64,000 bases of DNA from Agromyces bauzanensis (GTDB lineage Bacteria > Actinomycetota > Actinomycetes > Actinomycetales > Microbacteriaceae), in contig NZ_BMMD01000002.1 in NCBI RefSeq assembly GCF_014645655.1, positions 264,349 through 328,348 on the forward strand, written 5' to 3'. Position numbers and translations under genes: made by a program. Under the pieces are notes generated by a model, which saw only the letters and a list, made by a program, of their open reading frames with translations, had not been told where the DNA came from and did not search any database. Below are positions 18,757 through 28,316 of this stretch, one piece after another. The number at the start of each line of letters is the position of its first letter. Positions within the stretch are counted from its first letter, which is position 1.

Positions 18757-20640
18757 ATGAGCGAGAGCACCACCCGTGGGCGACGCAGCCCGTTCGCCCG
18801 ACGCGACAGGACCCCGGGCCCCCGCGCGACGTTCGCGCAGTTGCTGCCCTTCATCTTCGAGCACCGACCGGTGCTCATCTGGGTCGCCGTGCTCTCGGTC
18901 GTCGGGGCGCTCGCGAGCCTCGCCCAGCCGCTGCTCGTGAGCCAGGTCATCTCGATCGTCGAGGCCGGCGAGCCGCTCGGCTGGATCGTGTGGGGGCTCA
19001 TCGCCCTCGTCGTCGTGAGCGGCGTCATCTCGGGCTACCAGCACTACCTGCTGCAGCGCACGGGCGAGGGCGTCGTGCTGTCGAGCCGCAGGCGTCTCGT
19101 GGCGAAGCTCCTGCGCCTGCCGATCGCCGAGTTCGACACGCGCCGCACGGGCGACCTCGTCTCGCGTGTCGGCAGCGACACGACCATGCTGCGCGCCGTG
19201 CTCACGCAGGGGCTCGTCGAGGCGATCGGCGGCACGGTCACGTTCGTCGGCGCCCTCATCGCGATGCTCATCATCGATCCGGTGCTGCTCGGCCTCACGG
19301 TGCTCGTCGTGGCGATCGCCATCACGACCGTGACCCTCCTCTCCCGCCGGGTGCGCGAGGCGTCGCACCGGGCGCAGGAGAAGATCGGCGACGTCGCGGC
19401 GGCCGTCGAGCGCGCGATCAGCTCGGTGCGCACGATCCGGGCCGCGGGCGCCACCGAGCGCGAGATCCGCGCGGTCGAGCGCGATGCCGAGGGCGCCTGG
19501 GAGATGGGTGTCAGGGTCGCGAAGATCTCGGCCCTCATCGTGCCCATCGCGGGCATCGCGATGCAGGTGTCGTTCCTGGTCGTGCTCGGCGTCGGCGGGT
19601 TCCGCGTCGCGAGCGGCGCCATCACGGTGGCGAACCTCGTCGCGTTCATCCTGTTCCTGTTCATGATGATCCTGCCGCTCGGCCAGGCGTTCGGCGCGAT
19701 CACGTCGGTGAACCAGGCGCTCGGCGCGCTCGGCCGCATCCAGGAGATCCTCGACCTGCCCGACGAGGACGCGCACGACCGCGAGCTCGCCCCGCTCGCC
19801 CTCGTGGTCGGCGAGGCCAACGCGGGCGTGCCTCCGGATGCCCCTGCCATCGAGTTCGACGACGTGCACTTCGCCTACGCGGCGACCCGACAGGACCCCG
19901 CCGACCCCGCGAACGACTCCCCCGACGAGCACCTTCCCGAGCCGAACGTCACCGAGCGCCAGCCCGTGCTGCGCGGCATCTCGTTCCAGGTGCCCTGGGG
20001 GCAGCGCATCGCGTTGGTCGGCCCGTCGGGCGCCGGCAAGTCCACGATCCTCGCCCTCATCGAGCGGTTCTACGACCCTTCGGTCGGCGCGGTGCGCATG
20101 GGCGGCCTCGACCTGCGCTCGCTCGACCGCGCCGAGCTCAGGGCCCAGATCGGCTACGTCGAGCAGGACGCCCCCGTGCTCGCCGGATCGTTGCGCGACA
20201 ACCTCAAGCTCGGCAGCCCCGACGCCACCGACGCCCAGTGCGAGCACGTGCTGCGCGCCGTGAACCTCGGCAGCGTGCTCGACCGCGACCCGGCGGGCCT
20301 CGACGCGGCCGTCGGACAGGACGGCATCATGCTCTCGGGCGGCGAGCGTCAGCGCCTCGCCATCGCCCGCGCGCTCCTCGCCGCACCGCCGATCCTCCTC
20401 CTCGACGAGTCGACGTCGTCGCTCGACGGCATGAACGAGCGCATGATGCGCGAGGCCATCGACGCCGTGTCCGAGGGGCGCACGCTCATCGTCATCGCGC
20501 ACCGCCTCTCCACGGTCGTCGACTCCGACCGGATCTTCGTCGTCGACGACGGCCGGGTCATCGGCGACGGCACGCACGGCGAGCTCGTCGCATCCGTGCC
20601 GCTGTACCGCGACCTCGCGGCGCATCAACTGCTGGTCTGA
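18757..20640 (+). CDS. ABC exporter, fused permease and ATPase
   Basis: This 627-residue protein is a half-transporter of the MsbA/LmrA kind that would act as a dimer. Residues 25-325 hold six membrane helices (FIFEHRPVLIWVAVLSVVGA, AIGGTVTFVGALIAMLIID). The ATPase domain has Walker A GPSGAGKST at 422-430, signature LSGGERQRLAIARALL and Walker B ILLLDESTSSLD. A Pro/Asp-rich insert (DPADPANDSPDEHLPEPN) precedes Walker A. AGGAAGAG lies 4 bp before the ATG, which rules out the longer reading from 18661. The substrate is unknown. Confidence 0.92.
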   Translation: MSESTTRGRRSPFARRDRTPGPRATFAQLLPFIFEHRPVLIWVAVLSVVGALASLAQPLLVSQVISIVEAGEPLGWIVWGLIALVVVSGVISGYQHYLLQRTGEGVVLSSRRRLVAKLLRLPIAEFDTRRTGDLVSRVGSDTTMLRAVLTQGLVEAIGGTVTFVGALIAMLIIDPVLLGLTVLVVAIAITTVTLLSRRVREASHRAQEKIGDVAAAVERAISSVRTIRAAGATEREIRAVERDAEGAWEMGVRVAKISALIVPIAGIAMQVSFLVVLGVGGFRVASGAITVANLVAFILFLFMMILPLGQAFGAITSVNQALGALGRIQEILDLPDEDAHDRELAPLALVVGEANAGVPPDAPAIEFDDVHFAYAATRQDPADPANDSPDEHLPEPNVTERQPVLRGISFQVPWGQRIALVGPSGAGKSTILALIERFYDPSVGAVRMGGLDLRSLDRAELRAQIGYVEQDAPVLAGSLRDNLKLGSPDATDAQCEHVLRAVNLGSVLDRDPAGLDAAVGQDGIMLSGGERQRLAIARALLAAPPILLLDESTSSLDGMNERMMREAIDAVSEGRTLIVIAHRLSTVVDSDRIFVVDDGRVIGDGTHGELVASVPLYRDLAAHQLLV

Positions 20641-20670
20641 GGCGCCTCGAGGCGAGCGGCACCGAACGCG

Positions 20671-21753
20671 CTACCGCAGCCCGATCGAGACGACCTTTCC
20701 GTCGCCGAACACCTCGGTCGAGACGTAGAGCCGGCCGCTCTGCCACTCGATGTCGGCAGGCGAGGTCAGGTCCGCGAAGGTGCTGACCTCACCGCGCTTC
20801 GTGATGACCGACACCCGGTCGCCGAACATCTCGGCGACGAACACCGTGCCGTTCGGGGCGACCGCGAGGCCGGTCGCACCGGCGAACCCGGACGCGTACA
20901 GCTGTACCTCACCCGTCGTGGGGTTCACGCGATACACGGAACCTCGCGCACCGAAGCTCGCATCCTCGGGGCCCCCCGGGAGCGAGGTGACGTACAGCCA
21001 GCCGTCAGTGCCCAGCTCGACGTCGGTCGGCACCGGCTCGGTGACGAAGTCGTGACCGACGACGCACTCGGGCAGGCCGGAGGACGCTGCGAGTTCGTCT
21101 GTGGCGACGAAACTCGACGACGGCAGCACGGCGACCGTCGAGATGTTCCCGGCCGAGTCGACGGCGAGCACGGCGTTCGCGCCGGCATCCGCGACGTAGG
21201 TCACGTCGTTCAGCGTGAGCGAGCCGTACACATGGGTGTCGATCCCGCCTCCGTGCGGGCCGACGAAGGGCAGCAGGAACGGCGGGATCTGCGCCAGGCA
21301 GTCCGTCGAGAGGTCGCGGAAGCCGTACTCGGCGCTCGCATCGGGGTTGTTCGCCTGCTCCCAGGCGAGCACGTCGATCGACGTCACCGTTGCGTCTGCG
21401 GCGCGCCGCATGAGCCGGGAGGCGGACACCTGCTCCATGTCACCCTCGCGCTCACCCCAGGTCACGACGTCGCCGAGGGTCGAGACCGCGGCGATCGCAG
21501 GCCCGGTGGCGAGCGTCTCGGAGACCCCGCCGGAGACCTTCGTGAGCAGGCCGACGAAGTCCTGGCCGATGTAGAGCGTGCCGTTCGGCGTCACGTCGAA
21601 GGTGAGCGGCCCGACGAGGTGCTCGGCCAGCGTTTCCGTACCGCCCGGAGACGGCGGTTTCGGCCCGTTCGGCGCGGCCGTCGCCGGGACGGCGACCGCC
21701 GCGAGCGCCACCGTCAGCGTCGCCACCGTCGCAAGTGCGCTGAATCGTCGCAT
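20671..21753 (-). CDS. Secreted ScyD/ScyE-like beta-propeller protein
   Basis: This 360-residue protein begins with a clear signal peptide (ALATVATLTVALAAVAVPATA/AP, cleavage near residue 27). The mature part consists of repeated blade-like stretches such as VTPNGTLYIGQDFVGLLTKV, VGADGWLY-type (ELGTDGWLYVTSLPGG) and VAPNGTVFVAEMFGDRVSVI, as in the ScyD/ScyE and NHL-type propellers. The family name comes from cyanobacterial scytonemin clusters; the role here is unknown and enzyme activity is not implied. GGGGGAG precedes the ATG. It is convergent with the ABC exporter. Confidence 0.8.
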   Translation of the reverse strand: MRRFSALATVATLTVALAAVAVPATAAPNGPKPPSPGGTETLAEHLVGPLTFDVTPNGTLYIGQDFVGLLTKVSGGVSETLATGPAIAAVSTLGDVVTWGEREGDMEQVSASRLMRRAADATVTSIDVLAWEQANNPDASAEYGFRDLSTDCLAQIPPFLLPFVGPHGGGIDTHVYGSLTLNDVTYVADAGANAVLAVDSAGNISTVAVLPSSSFVATDELAASSGLPECVVGHDFVTEPVPTDVELGTDGWLYVTSLPGGPEDASFGARGSVYRVNPTTGEVQLYASGFAGATGLAVAPNGTVFVAEMFGDRVSVITKRGEVSTFADLTSPADIEWQSGRLYVSTEVFGDGKVVSIGLR

Positions 21754-21940
21754 GAGTCTCCCCCTCGAGAAGCGCCGTCACGGGAACTCTCCCGTCTGCG
21801 AACCGATCTCTCGGGACGCAGTAACAACGACTGGCTGGACTTTACCGCCCTGCGGACACGGCGAAAACCCCCGAACGAGGCACACATCCGTTTCGACATC
21901 CCCGGTCGCACGTCTGCAGGAGACAGGCGGCCCGCGCGGC

Positions 21941-21946
21941 TAGACT
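21941..21946 (+). promoter_or_regulatory. -10 box of a probable leaderless promoter
   Basis: TAGACT ends 6 nt before the ATG at 21953; no ribosome binding site is visible in between. Confidence 0.5.
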
Positions 21947-21952
21947 CGCCGG

Positions 21953-22486
21953 ATGACGCGCTTCGTCGTCGTGCTGCCGATCGAGCCACTCGTCGTGAAC
22001 GCCGAGTTCACGGTGGCACAATGGCCCCTGCACGTCACGCTCGTCGAGCCGTTCGAGACCGACGTCGAGGTCGACACGCTGGACGCCGCGCTCGCCCCGG
22101 TCGCCGCGGCGACACGGCCGATCCCGGCCGACGTCGCCGAGGACGCGATGTTCGGCCCGCGGCGCAACATCCTCGTCTCGCTCGTGCGCGACGATGGCGA
22201 CGCCCTGCCCGCCCTGCGGGCCGTCGCGATGACCGCCCTGCGCGAGCGGGCCGTCGACCTCGGGCACACCCGTACGGACTACCGCCCGCACGTCACGGCC
22301 AAGGGGCACGGCCGGGTGCACGAAGGAGATCGGCTCCTGCTCGACACCATGGCCCTGGTGCGGCTCCGGCCACCCGAGACCTCGCACCACGGGCGCATCG
22401 TCGGGTCGTGGCGGATGGGCGAGGCGGCCGGAGAGGCAGCCGGCGCATCCGTCGCCGAAGCCGACGCGAGACGACCGGCGACGTAG
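21953..22486 (+). CDS. 2H phosphoesterase / 2'-5' RNA ligase family protein
   Basis: This 177-residue protein shows the two HxT motifs of the 2H phosphoesterase superfamily: PLHVTLVEPF near residue 24 and YRPHVTAKGHG near residue 116. These supply the paired His/Thr active site for cyclic phosphate or 2'-5' bond chemistry. The true substrate is unknown in actinobacteria. The stop codon overlaps the -10 box of the next gene, so the two are adjacent but probably have separate promoters. Confidence 0.8.
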   Translation: MTRFVVVLPIEPLVVNAEFTVAQWPLHVTLVEPFETDVEVDTLDAALAPVAAATRPIPADVAEDAMFGPRRNILVSLVRDDGDALPALRAVAMTALRERAVDLGHTRTDYRPHVTAKGHGRVHEGDRLLLDTMALVRLRPPETSHHGRIVGSWRMGEAAGEAAGASVAEADARRPAT

Positions 22487-22489
22487 GCT
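22484..22489 (+). promoter_or_regulatory. -10 box of a probable leaderless promoter
   Basis: TAGGCT begins with the stop codon of the 2H phosphoesterase gene and ends 7 nt before the ATG at 22497. Confidence 0.45.
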
Positions 22490-22496
22490 CGGAGTC

Positions 22497-23825
22497 ATGT
22501 CGTTCTCCGTGCCCCAGAGCCGAAACCTCGTCACCGAACTGCCCGGTCCCCGCTCACGCGAGCTCCTCGAGCGCCGCCGGCGCGCGGTGTCACGCGGCGC
22601 CGGCACGCTCGCCGACATCTTCATGGACCACGGCTCGGGCGCGATCCTCGTGGACGTCGATGGCAACCGCGTCATCGACCTCGGGTGCGGCATCGGCGTG
22701 ACGACCATCGGGCACGCCCACCCCGACGTCGCGGCCGCGGCATCCGCCCAGGCCTCGAAGCTCACGCACGCGCTGTTCACGGTCACGCCCTACGAGGACT
22801 ACGTGCGGGTCGCGGAGAAGCTCGCCGAGATCACGCCCGGCGACTTCGAGAAGCGCTCGATCCTCGTGAACTCGGGCGCCGAGGCCGTGGAGAACGCCGT
22901 GAAGATCGCCCGAAAGCACACGGGCCGCCGCGCGATCGCGTCGCTCGACCACGCGTTCCACGGCCGTACCAACCTGACGATGGCCATGACGTATCGCCCG
23001 TGGCCCGAGCGCGCCGGCATGGGGCCGTTCCCCGGCGAGCTCTACAGCGTGCCGTCGAGCTACCCGTTCAAGGACGGACTGAGCGGGCCTGATGCCGCGG
23101 CCCGCACCATCGACTACGTCGTCACCCACATCGGGGCGTCGGAACTCGCCGCCCTGTTCGTCGAGCCGATCCAGGGTGACGGCGGTGTCGTGATCCCCGC
23201 GGACGGCTACTTCGAGGCCCTCGCGGAGTTCTGCGCCGCGCACGGCATCGTCTTCGTCGCCGACGAGATCCAGGCGGGCATCGCGCGCACCGGCGCGTGG
23301 TACTCGATCGAGCACTTCGACGTCGTGCCCGACCTAGTGACGACGGCGAAGGGCATCGCCGGCGGGTTCCCGCTGGCCGCGGTCACGGGTCGCGCCGAGA
23401 TCATGGACGCCGTGCAACCCGGCGGCATCGGCGGCACGTTCGGCGGCAATCCGGTGTCGACGGCCGCGGCGCTCGCCACGTTCGAGGTCATCGAGCGCGA
23501 CGGGCTCATCGCCGAGGCTCAGCGCGTCGAGCGCGCATTCACCGCACGCATCGGGGACTGGGCCGACCGCTTCCCCGTCGTCGGCGAGGTCCGCGGTCGC
23601 GGTGCGATGTGGGGTGCAGAGCTCGTGGTCCCCGGCACACGCACGCCCAATCCCGGCGCGCTGAAGGCCGTCATCGGGCACGCCGCGGCAAACGGCGTCA
23701 TCGTGCTCGACGCAGGCTCGTGGGACAGCGTGCTGCGGTTCCTGCCGAGCGTCGTGATCAGCGAGGAACTCGTCGACGACGCGGCATCCGTGATCGAGGA
23801 GGAGCTCGCCCGCCAGAGCGGATGA
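22497..23825 (+). CDS. gabT: 4-aminobutyrate aminotransferase
   Basis: This 442-residue class III PLP aminotransferase would transfer the amino group of GABA or a related omega-amine to 2-oxoglutarate. The PLP lysine is K285 in TTAKGIAGGFPLAA, preceded by the VADEIQAGIARTG segment with the cofactor-binding Asp. NSGAEAVENAVKIARKHTGR and HAFHGRTNLTMAMT are typical of GabT. No succinate semialdehyde dehydrogenase gene is beside it, so other omega-amines remain possible. Confidence 0.88.
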   Translation: MSFSVPQSRNLVTELPGPRSRELLERRRRAVSRGAGTLADIFMDHGSGAILVDVDGNRVIDLGCGIGVTTIGHAHPDVAAAASAQASKLTHALFTVTPYEDYVRVAEKLAEITPGDFEKRSILVNSGAEAVENAVKIARKHTGRRAIASLDHAFHGRTNLTMAMTYRPWPERAGMGPFPGELYSVPSSYPFKDGLSGPDAAARTIDYVVTHIGASELAALFVEPIQGDGGVVIPADGYFEALAEFCAAHGIVFVADEIQAGIARTGAWYSIEHFDVVPDLVTTAKGIAGGFPLAAVTGRAEIMDAVQPGGIGGTFGGNPVSTAAALATFEVIERDGLIAEAQRVERAFTARIGDWADRFPVVGEVRGRGAMWGAELVVPGTRTPNPGALKAVIGHAAANGVIVLDAGSWDSVLRFLPSVVISEELVDDAASVIEEELARQSG

Positions 23826-23899
23826 CGACGACCTCGGCCGGCCTCGAGCCATCCCGGGTCCCCGGCCCCCGCATCGCGAGCACAACGCCTCGCAGTGCG

Positions 23900-24268
23900 T
23901 CAGATGGACTCGGACCGTTCCACCACGGGCTCGTCGCGCTTCTGCCACGGCGAGCGGCCCGTGATCTCGAGCTCGAGCGAGAAGCTCAGGAACGTCCGGA
24001 TGAGCACGATGATGCCGAGCACCGCGACCGACTCGAGGGTGGGCGTGACCGCGACGGTCTTGATGATGTCGGCGGCGACGAGCAACTCGAGGCCGAGCAG
24101 GATCGCCCGACCGAGCACGCGGCGGAAGCGCGAGTACACGGGACCCCGTCGCCGGAGGCCGCGCAGCGCCGCGTCCGCCATCGCGTAGACCACCCCTACG
24201 ACGATCGCCACGACGCCGATGATGTCGACGATCTCGCCGACCTGCTCGATGCCCGCCCCGTAGTCCAT
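23900..24268 (-). CDS. DUF1622 family membrane protein
   Basis: This 122-residue protein has three hydrophobic segments (IVDIIGVVAIVVGVVYAM, AILLGLELLVAADIIKTV, SVAVLGIIVLIRTFLSFSLE) and the family's LELLVAADIIKTV core with a buried charged residue. DUF1622 proteins are small conserved membrane proteins of unknown role. An alternative start at 24286 adds six residues, but the ATG at 24268 begins the usual hydrophilic lead-in. It is convergent with gabT. Confidence 0.75.
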   Translation of the reverse strand: MDYGAGIEQVGEIVDIIGVVAIVVGVVYAMADAALRGLRRRGPVYSRFRRVLGRAILLGLELLVAADIIKTVAVTPTLESVAVLGIIVLIRTFLSFSLELEITGRSPWQKRDEPVVERSESI

Positions 24269-24334
24269 GCCGCCTCCTCGCGGCACAGGCTAGCGCCGCG
24301 AGGCGTCCGCGGCCGTGCGACCTGCCGGAAAGCG

Positions 24335-26200
24335 CTAGTCGTCCTGGTGCTTCAGGTGGTAGCGCAGGCTCGCAAGCTCGGCGTTGAGCGCCGCCGGGAC
24401 GCGGTCGCCGAACTGCGCGAAGTACTCCTCGGTGAGGTCGCACTCGGCCAGCCACGTCTCGCGGTGCACGTCGAACAGCTGCTCGACGGTGTCGTCGGAG
24501 AGATCGAGACCCGCGATGTCGAGCGCGCCGGGCGCGGGCAGCAGGCCGATGGGCGTCTCGACCGCGTCGGCGGCGCCCTCGACGCGGCGCACGATCCACT
24601 CGAGCACGCGCGAGTTCTCGCCGAACCCGGGCCACAGGAACGAACCGTCGTGGCCCTTGCGGAACCAGTTCACCTGGTAGATCTTCGGCGCCTTCTCGCC
24701 GAGGAGGCGACCCATCTTCACCCAGTGGCCCCAGTAGTCGGCCATGTTGTAGCCGCAGAACGGGAGCATCGCGAACGGGTCGCGGCGGAGTTCGCCCACG
24801 GTGCCCTCGGCCGCGGCAGTCTGCTCCGACGAGATCGTCGCACCCATGAACACGCCGTGCTTCCAGCTGCGCGCCTCGGCGACCAGCGGCACGTTCGTCG
24901 CGCGACGTCCGCCGAAGAGGATGGCGTCGATCGGCACGCCGTCGTGCGCCTCCCAGTCGTCGGCGATCTGGGGGCACTGGGCCGCCGCGACCGTGAACCG
25001 CGAGTTGGGGTGCGCCGCCGGGCGGCCGGATGCCGGCGTCCAGTCGTTGCCCTGCCAGTCGATGAGGTGGGCGGGCACGTCGTCGGTGAGCCCCTCCCAC
25101 CAGACGTCGCCGTCATCGCGGAGCGCGACGTTCGTGAAGATCGTGTTGCCCCAGATCGTCTGCACGGCGGTCGGGTTGGTGGTCTCGCCGGTGCCGGGCG
25201 CGACGCCGAAGAAGCCCGCCTCGGGGTTGATGGCATAGAGGCGGCCGTCGTCGCCGGGGCGCATCCAGGCGATGTCGTCGCCGATGGTCTCGACCTTCCA
25301 TCCGGGGATGGTCGGGCGCAGCATCGCGAGGTTCGTCTTGCCGCAGGCGGACGGGAACGCCGCGGCCACGTGGTAGGCCCTGCCCTCGGGCGAGGTGATC
25401 TTGATGAGCAGCATGTGCTCGGCGAGCCAGCCCTCGTCGCGCGCCATCACCGATGCGATGCGCAGCGCGAACGACTTCTTCGCGAGCAGGGCGTTGCCGC
25501 CGTAGCCCGAGCCGTACGACCAGATCTCGCGGGAGTCGGGGAACTGCACGATGTACTTCGTCTCGTTGCAGGGCCACTCGACATCGGAGCGCCGGTGGCC
25601 GACGCCGTCGACGAGCGGGTAGCCGACCGAGTGCACGGTCTGCACCCACGGCTCGCCGGCCTCGATGAGGCGGTACACCGCGTCGCCCATGCGGGTCATG
25701 ATGCCCATCGAGAGCACCACGTAGGGCGAATCGGTGATCTCGACGCCGAGCTGCGAGATGTGGCCGCCGAGCGGCCCCATCGAGAACGGCACGACGTACA
25801 TCGGGCGGCCCTTCATCGAGCCGTCGAACACGTGCGTGAGCTCCTCGCGCATCGCGTGGGGGTCGCGCCAGTTGTTCGTGGGTCCGGCATCCTCCTCGTA
25901 TGTCGAGCAGATGAACGTGCGATCCTCGACGCGTGCGACATCGCCCGGGTCCGTGCGCGCCAGGAAGCTGTTGGGCCGCCACTCGGGATTCAGCTTGATG
26001 AGCTTGCCCTCGGCGAGCATCTGCTTGGTGAGGAGGTCGGCCTCCTGCTGGGAGCCGTCGCACCAGACGATCTCATCGGGCTTGGTCAGCGCCGCGATCT
26101 CGTTGACCCAGGCGATCAGCTCGGGGTCGGTGGTGCCGCGGCGCGTGCCGCCGACCGCTGCAGAGGCGTCGGTGCCGATCGAGAAGTCGGAGATCGTCAT
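24335..26200 (-). CDS. pckG: Phosphoenolpyruvate carboxykinase (GTP)
   Basis: This 621-residue enzyme converts oxaloacetate and GTP to PEP, the first step of gluconeogenesis from TCA intermediates. The hyperreactive cysteine and P-loop are in [13 protein letters not shown] (C286). Substrate contacts such as [18 protein letters not shown] and the [19 protein letters not shown] block match GTP-type PEPCKs. AAAGGGACGAAG precedes the ATG. It is divergent from a RamB/ScfR-type regulator with 127 bp between, a plausible shared control region for growth on acetate or propionate. Confidence 0.97.
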   Translation of the reverse strand: MTISDFSIGTDASAAVGGTRRGTTDPELIAWVNEIAALTKPDEIVWCDGSQQEADLLTKQMLAEGKLIKLNPEWRPNSFLARTDPGDVARVEDRTFICSTYEEDAGPTNNWRDPHAMREELTHVFDGSMKGRPMYVVPFSMGPLGGHISQLGVEITDSPYVVLSMGIMTRMGDAVYRLIEAGEPWVQTVHSVGYPLVDGVGHRRSDVEWPCNETKYIVQFPDSREIWSYGSGYGGNALLAKKSFALRIASVMARDEGWLAEHMLLIKITSPEGRAYHVAAAFPSACGKTNLAMLRPTIPGWKVETIGDDIAWMRPGDDGRLYAINPEAGFFGVAPGTGETTNPTAVQTIWGNTIFTNVALRDDGDVWWEGLTDDVPAHLIDWQGNDWTPASGRPAAHPNSRFTVAAAQCPQIADDWEAHDGVPIDAILFGGRRATNVPLVAEARSWKHGVFMGATISSEQTAAAEGTVGELRRDPFAMLPFCGYNMADYWGHWVKMGRLLGEKAPKIYQVNWFRKGHDGSFLWPGFGENSRVLEWIVRRVEGAADAVETPIGLLPAPGALDIAGLDLSDDTVEQLFDVHRETWLAECDLTEEYFAQFGDRVPAALNAELASLRYHLKHQDD

Positions 26201-26315
26201 CTTCGTCCCTTTCCATGTTCTGGAGCCTGGATCGTGCGCTTCGGTACTTCAAGGATGCGCCTCTTTCACGGAGTCGTACGCGTCTTCTGCGCGTTAAGAA
26301 CGTTGGATCTTTCGC

Positions 26316-26321
26316 TATCCT
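26316..26321 (+). promoter_or_regulatory. -10 box of a probable leaderless promoter
   Basis: TATCCT ends 6 nt before the ATG at 26328. TTAAG at 26294 and CTTAA at 26320 form a spaced inverted repeat around it, which could mark regulator binding. Confidence 0.5.
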
Positions 26322-26327
26322 TAAGCC

Positions 26328-27770
26328 ATGAAGGCAGGTACCCCCGACCTGGCGATCCTCGGCCAGCGCATCCGTCACTTCCGCGGCGAACGCGGACTCA
26401 CGCTCGACCAGCTCGGAGCCGCGGTGGGCCTCGCGGGCAGCCAGCTCTCGCTCATCGAGAACGGCAAGCGCGAGCCGAAGCTCTCCACGCTCGACGCCCT
26501 CGCGCTGGCGCTCGGCGTGGAGCTCGCCGAGCTCCTCGCGCGCGAGGCGCCGAGCCGGCGCGCCGCCCTCGAGCTCGAGCTCGGGCGCGCGCAGTCGAGC
26601 CCGCTGTACGCGAGCCTCGGCCTCCCGCCGATCCGGCCGGTTCGCGGCGTCAGCGACGAATCGCTCGAGGCCATCGTGGGCCTTCATCACGAGCTGCAGC
26701 GGCGGGCCGCCGAGGCCATCGCGACCCCCGAAGAGGCGCGTCGCGCGAACACCGACCAGCGCGAGCGCATGCGCGAGCAGGGCAACTACCTGCCCGACAT
26801 CGAGCAGCTCGCCGAGGAGCAGGTGCGAGCGTCGGGACACCGCGCTGGTGCGCTGACGCACCGCGAGGTGAGCGTGATGGCCGAGCGCCTCGGGTTCCAG
26901 CTCATCTACGTCAACGACCTGCCCGACTCGACGCGTTCCATCACCGACCTCGCCAACGGGCGCATCTACCTGCCGCCGGCCTCGATCCCCGGCGGGCACG
27001 GACTGCGGTCGATGGCGCTGCAGGCCATGGCCCACCGACTGCTCGGGCACACGCCGCCGTCGAGCTACGACGAGTTCCTCTGGCAGCGGCTCGAGATCAA
27101 TTACTTCGCCGCGGCCTGCCTGATGCCGCAGGAGGCATCCGTCGCGTTCCTGCAGGTCGCGAAGAAGGAGAGGCGACTCGCGATCGAGGACTTCCGCGAC
27201 GCGTTCGGCGTGACGCATGAGGCCGCGGCGCTGCGCTTCACGAACCTCGCGACGAGCCAGCTCGACATGACCGTGCACTTCCTGCGGGTCGCGGGCGACG
27301 GCGCCCTGCTGAAGGGTTACGAGAACGACGGCCTCCCGCTGCCGACCGACGTCACCGGGTCGATCGAGGGCCAGTGGGTATGCAAGCAGTGGAGCGCGCG
27401 ACGCGCGTTCGAGCACACCAATCGCACGACGGAGAACTACCAGTACACCGATACCCCGGCGGGCACCTTCTGGGACGCGACGCAGACCGGGCGCACGGAT
27501 GCCGCGGAGTTCTCGATCACGGTCGGCGTGCCGTTCAACCAGGCGAAATGGTTCCGCGGCCGCGAGACGACGGTGCGCGCCGTCTCGACGTGTCCCGACG
27601 AGGCCTGCTGCCGCCGAGCGCCCGACGGGCTCGCCGAGCGCTGGGCCGGGCAGGCGTGGCCGAGCGCCCGGCTGCACGCGCACGTGCTGTCGCCGCTGCC
27701 GTCGGGCACGTTCCCGGGCGTCGACGACGCCGAGGTCTACCGGTTCCTCGAGGCCCACGCCGACCACTGA
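26328..27770 (+). CDS. XRE-type regulator of the RamB/PrpR/ScfR (short-chain acyl-CoA) family
   Basis: This 480-residue protein has an N-terminal HTH (IRHFRGERGLTLDQLGAAVG, LSLIENGKREPKLSTLDALA), an ImmA/IrrE-like middle domain and a C-terminal DUF2083-type domain. The middle domain has AHRLLGH instead of HExxH, so it is not a protease. The C-terminus has WVCKQWSARRAF and the Cys cluster TCPDEACC; in mycobacterial PrpR, cysteines of this region bind an Fe-S cluster, so the same is possible here. Family members sense acyl-CoA and control acetate or propionate genes. Divergent pckG is the obvious local target. Confidence 0.88.
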   Translation: MKAGTPDLAILGQRIRHFRGERGLTLDQLGAAVGLAGSQLSLIENGKREPKLSTLDALALALGVELAELLAREAPSRRAALELELGRAQSSPLYASLGLPPIRPVRGVSDESLEAIVGLHHELQRRAAEAIATPEEARRANTDQRERMREQGNYLPDIEQLAEEQVRASGHRAGALTHREVSVMAERLGFQLIYVNDLPDSTRSITDLANGRIYLPPASIPGGHGLRSMALQAMAHRLLGHTPPSSYDEFLWQRLEINYFAAACLMPQEASVAFLQVAKKERRLAIEDFRDAFGVTHEAAALRFTNLATSQLDMTVHFLRVAGDGALLKGYENDGLPLPTDVTGSIEGQWVCKQWSARRAFEHTNRTTENYQYTDTPAGTFWDATQTGRTDAAEFSITVGVPFNQAKWFRGRETTVRAVSTCPDEACCRRAPDGLAERWAGQAWPSARLHAHVLSPLPSGTFPGVDDAEVYRFLEAHADH

Positions 27771-27804
27771 CGTGTGTGTTGGGCGTCACCCGATGAAGTG
27801 ACGA

Positions 27805-27833
27805 TTGCATTAGTGTGTGTCACACAGTACCGT
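27805..27833 (+). promoter_or_regulatory. Promoter of the PadR gene with operator in the spacer
   Basis: TTGCAT (27805-27810) and TACCGT (27828-27833) are 17 bp apart, and the -10 ends 7 nt before the PadR ATG at 27841. The spacer holds the inverted repeat TGTGTG-T-CACACA (27814-27826). This is the classic place for an autorepressor. Confidence 0.7.
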
Positions 27834-27840
27834 GTGTGGC

Positions 27841-28182
27841 ATGAGCGATGACGACCTCACCGCGGGGCACGTGCAGGAGCTGCGCCGCGGCACCGTGGTG
27901 CTCGCGTGCCTCGTGCGGCTGCGCACGCCCGACTACGGGTACGCGCTGCTCGAGTCGCTCAACGCGATCGGCATCACCGTCGACGCGAACACCCTCTACC
28001 CGCTGCTCCGGCGACTCGAGAAGCAGGGCCTGCTCACGAGCGAGTGGAACACCGACGAGGCCCGTCCGCGCAAGTTCTACCGCACGGGCCCGGCCGGCGA
28101 GACCCTCGCAGCCGAACTGACCGCCGACTGGCGTCGCATCGACGATGCCCTCACCCGACTCACGACTGGAGACGAACGATGA
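27841..28182 (+). CDS. PadR family transcriptional regulator
   Basis: This 113-residue protein is a PadR winged-helix repressor: RGTVVLACLVRLRTPDYGYALLESL, then NTLYPLLRRLEKQGLLTSEW as the recognition helix and wing, and a short C-terminal dimer helix. The ATG at 27841 is chosen because the upstream alternative at 27817 lies inside the promoter. Such genes are normally coupled to a membrane-protein gene; here the following ATGA-coupled frame stops after 23 codons. Confidence 0.9.
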   Translation: MSDDDLTAGHVQELRRGTVVLACLVRLRTPDYGYALLESLNAIGITVDANTLYPLLRRLEKQGLLTSEWNTDEARPRKFYRTGPAGETLAAELTADWRRIDDALTRLTTGDER

Positions 28183-28250
28183 CCACCCTCATCGACGGGT
28201 TCCGCAAGGCCGCGGCCAACCGCGGCGCCCCTGCGCTCGACGCGGTCTGA
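28179..28250 (+). pseudogene. 23-codon stump of the gene normally coupled to padR
   Basis: A frame beginning ATG at 28179 overlaps the PadR stop by ATGA and reads MTTLIDGFRKAAANRGAPAL before stopping at 28250. The start context and amphipathic helix look like the beginning of the HAAS-type membrane protein often encoded after PadR, with the remainder deleted. No continuation is visible in other frames before the convergent SDR gene at 28317. It could alternatively be a real micropeptide. Confidence 0.5.
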
Positions 28251-28316
28251 TCCCGGGTCGGATGCCGCGGCGCCCGCGCCACCGGGGTCGCGGGCGTCGC
28301 GACATCCGCTCGCCGC

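Noticed and set aside
23297..27220. Open frame of 1307 codons on the plus strand across gabT, pckG and the regulator
   Set aside because: It covers three convincing genes in other frames and has low-complexity Arg/His/Val composition; a GC artefact.
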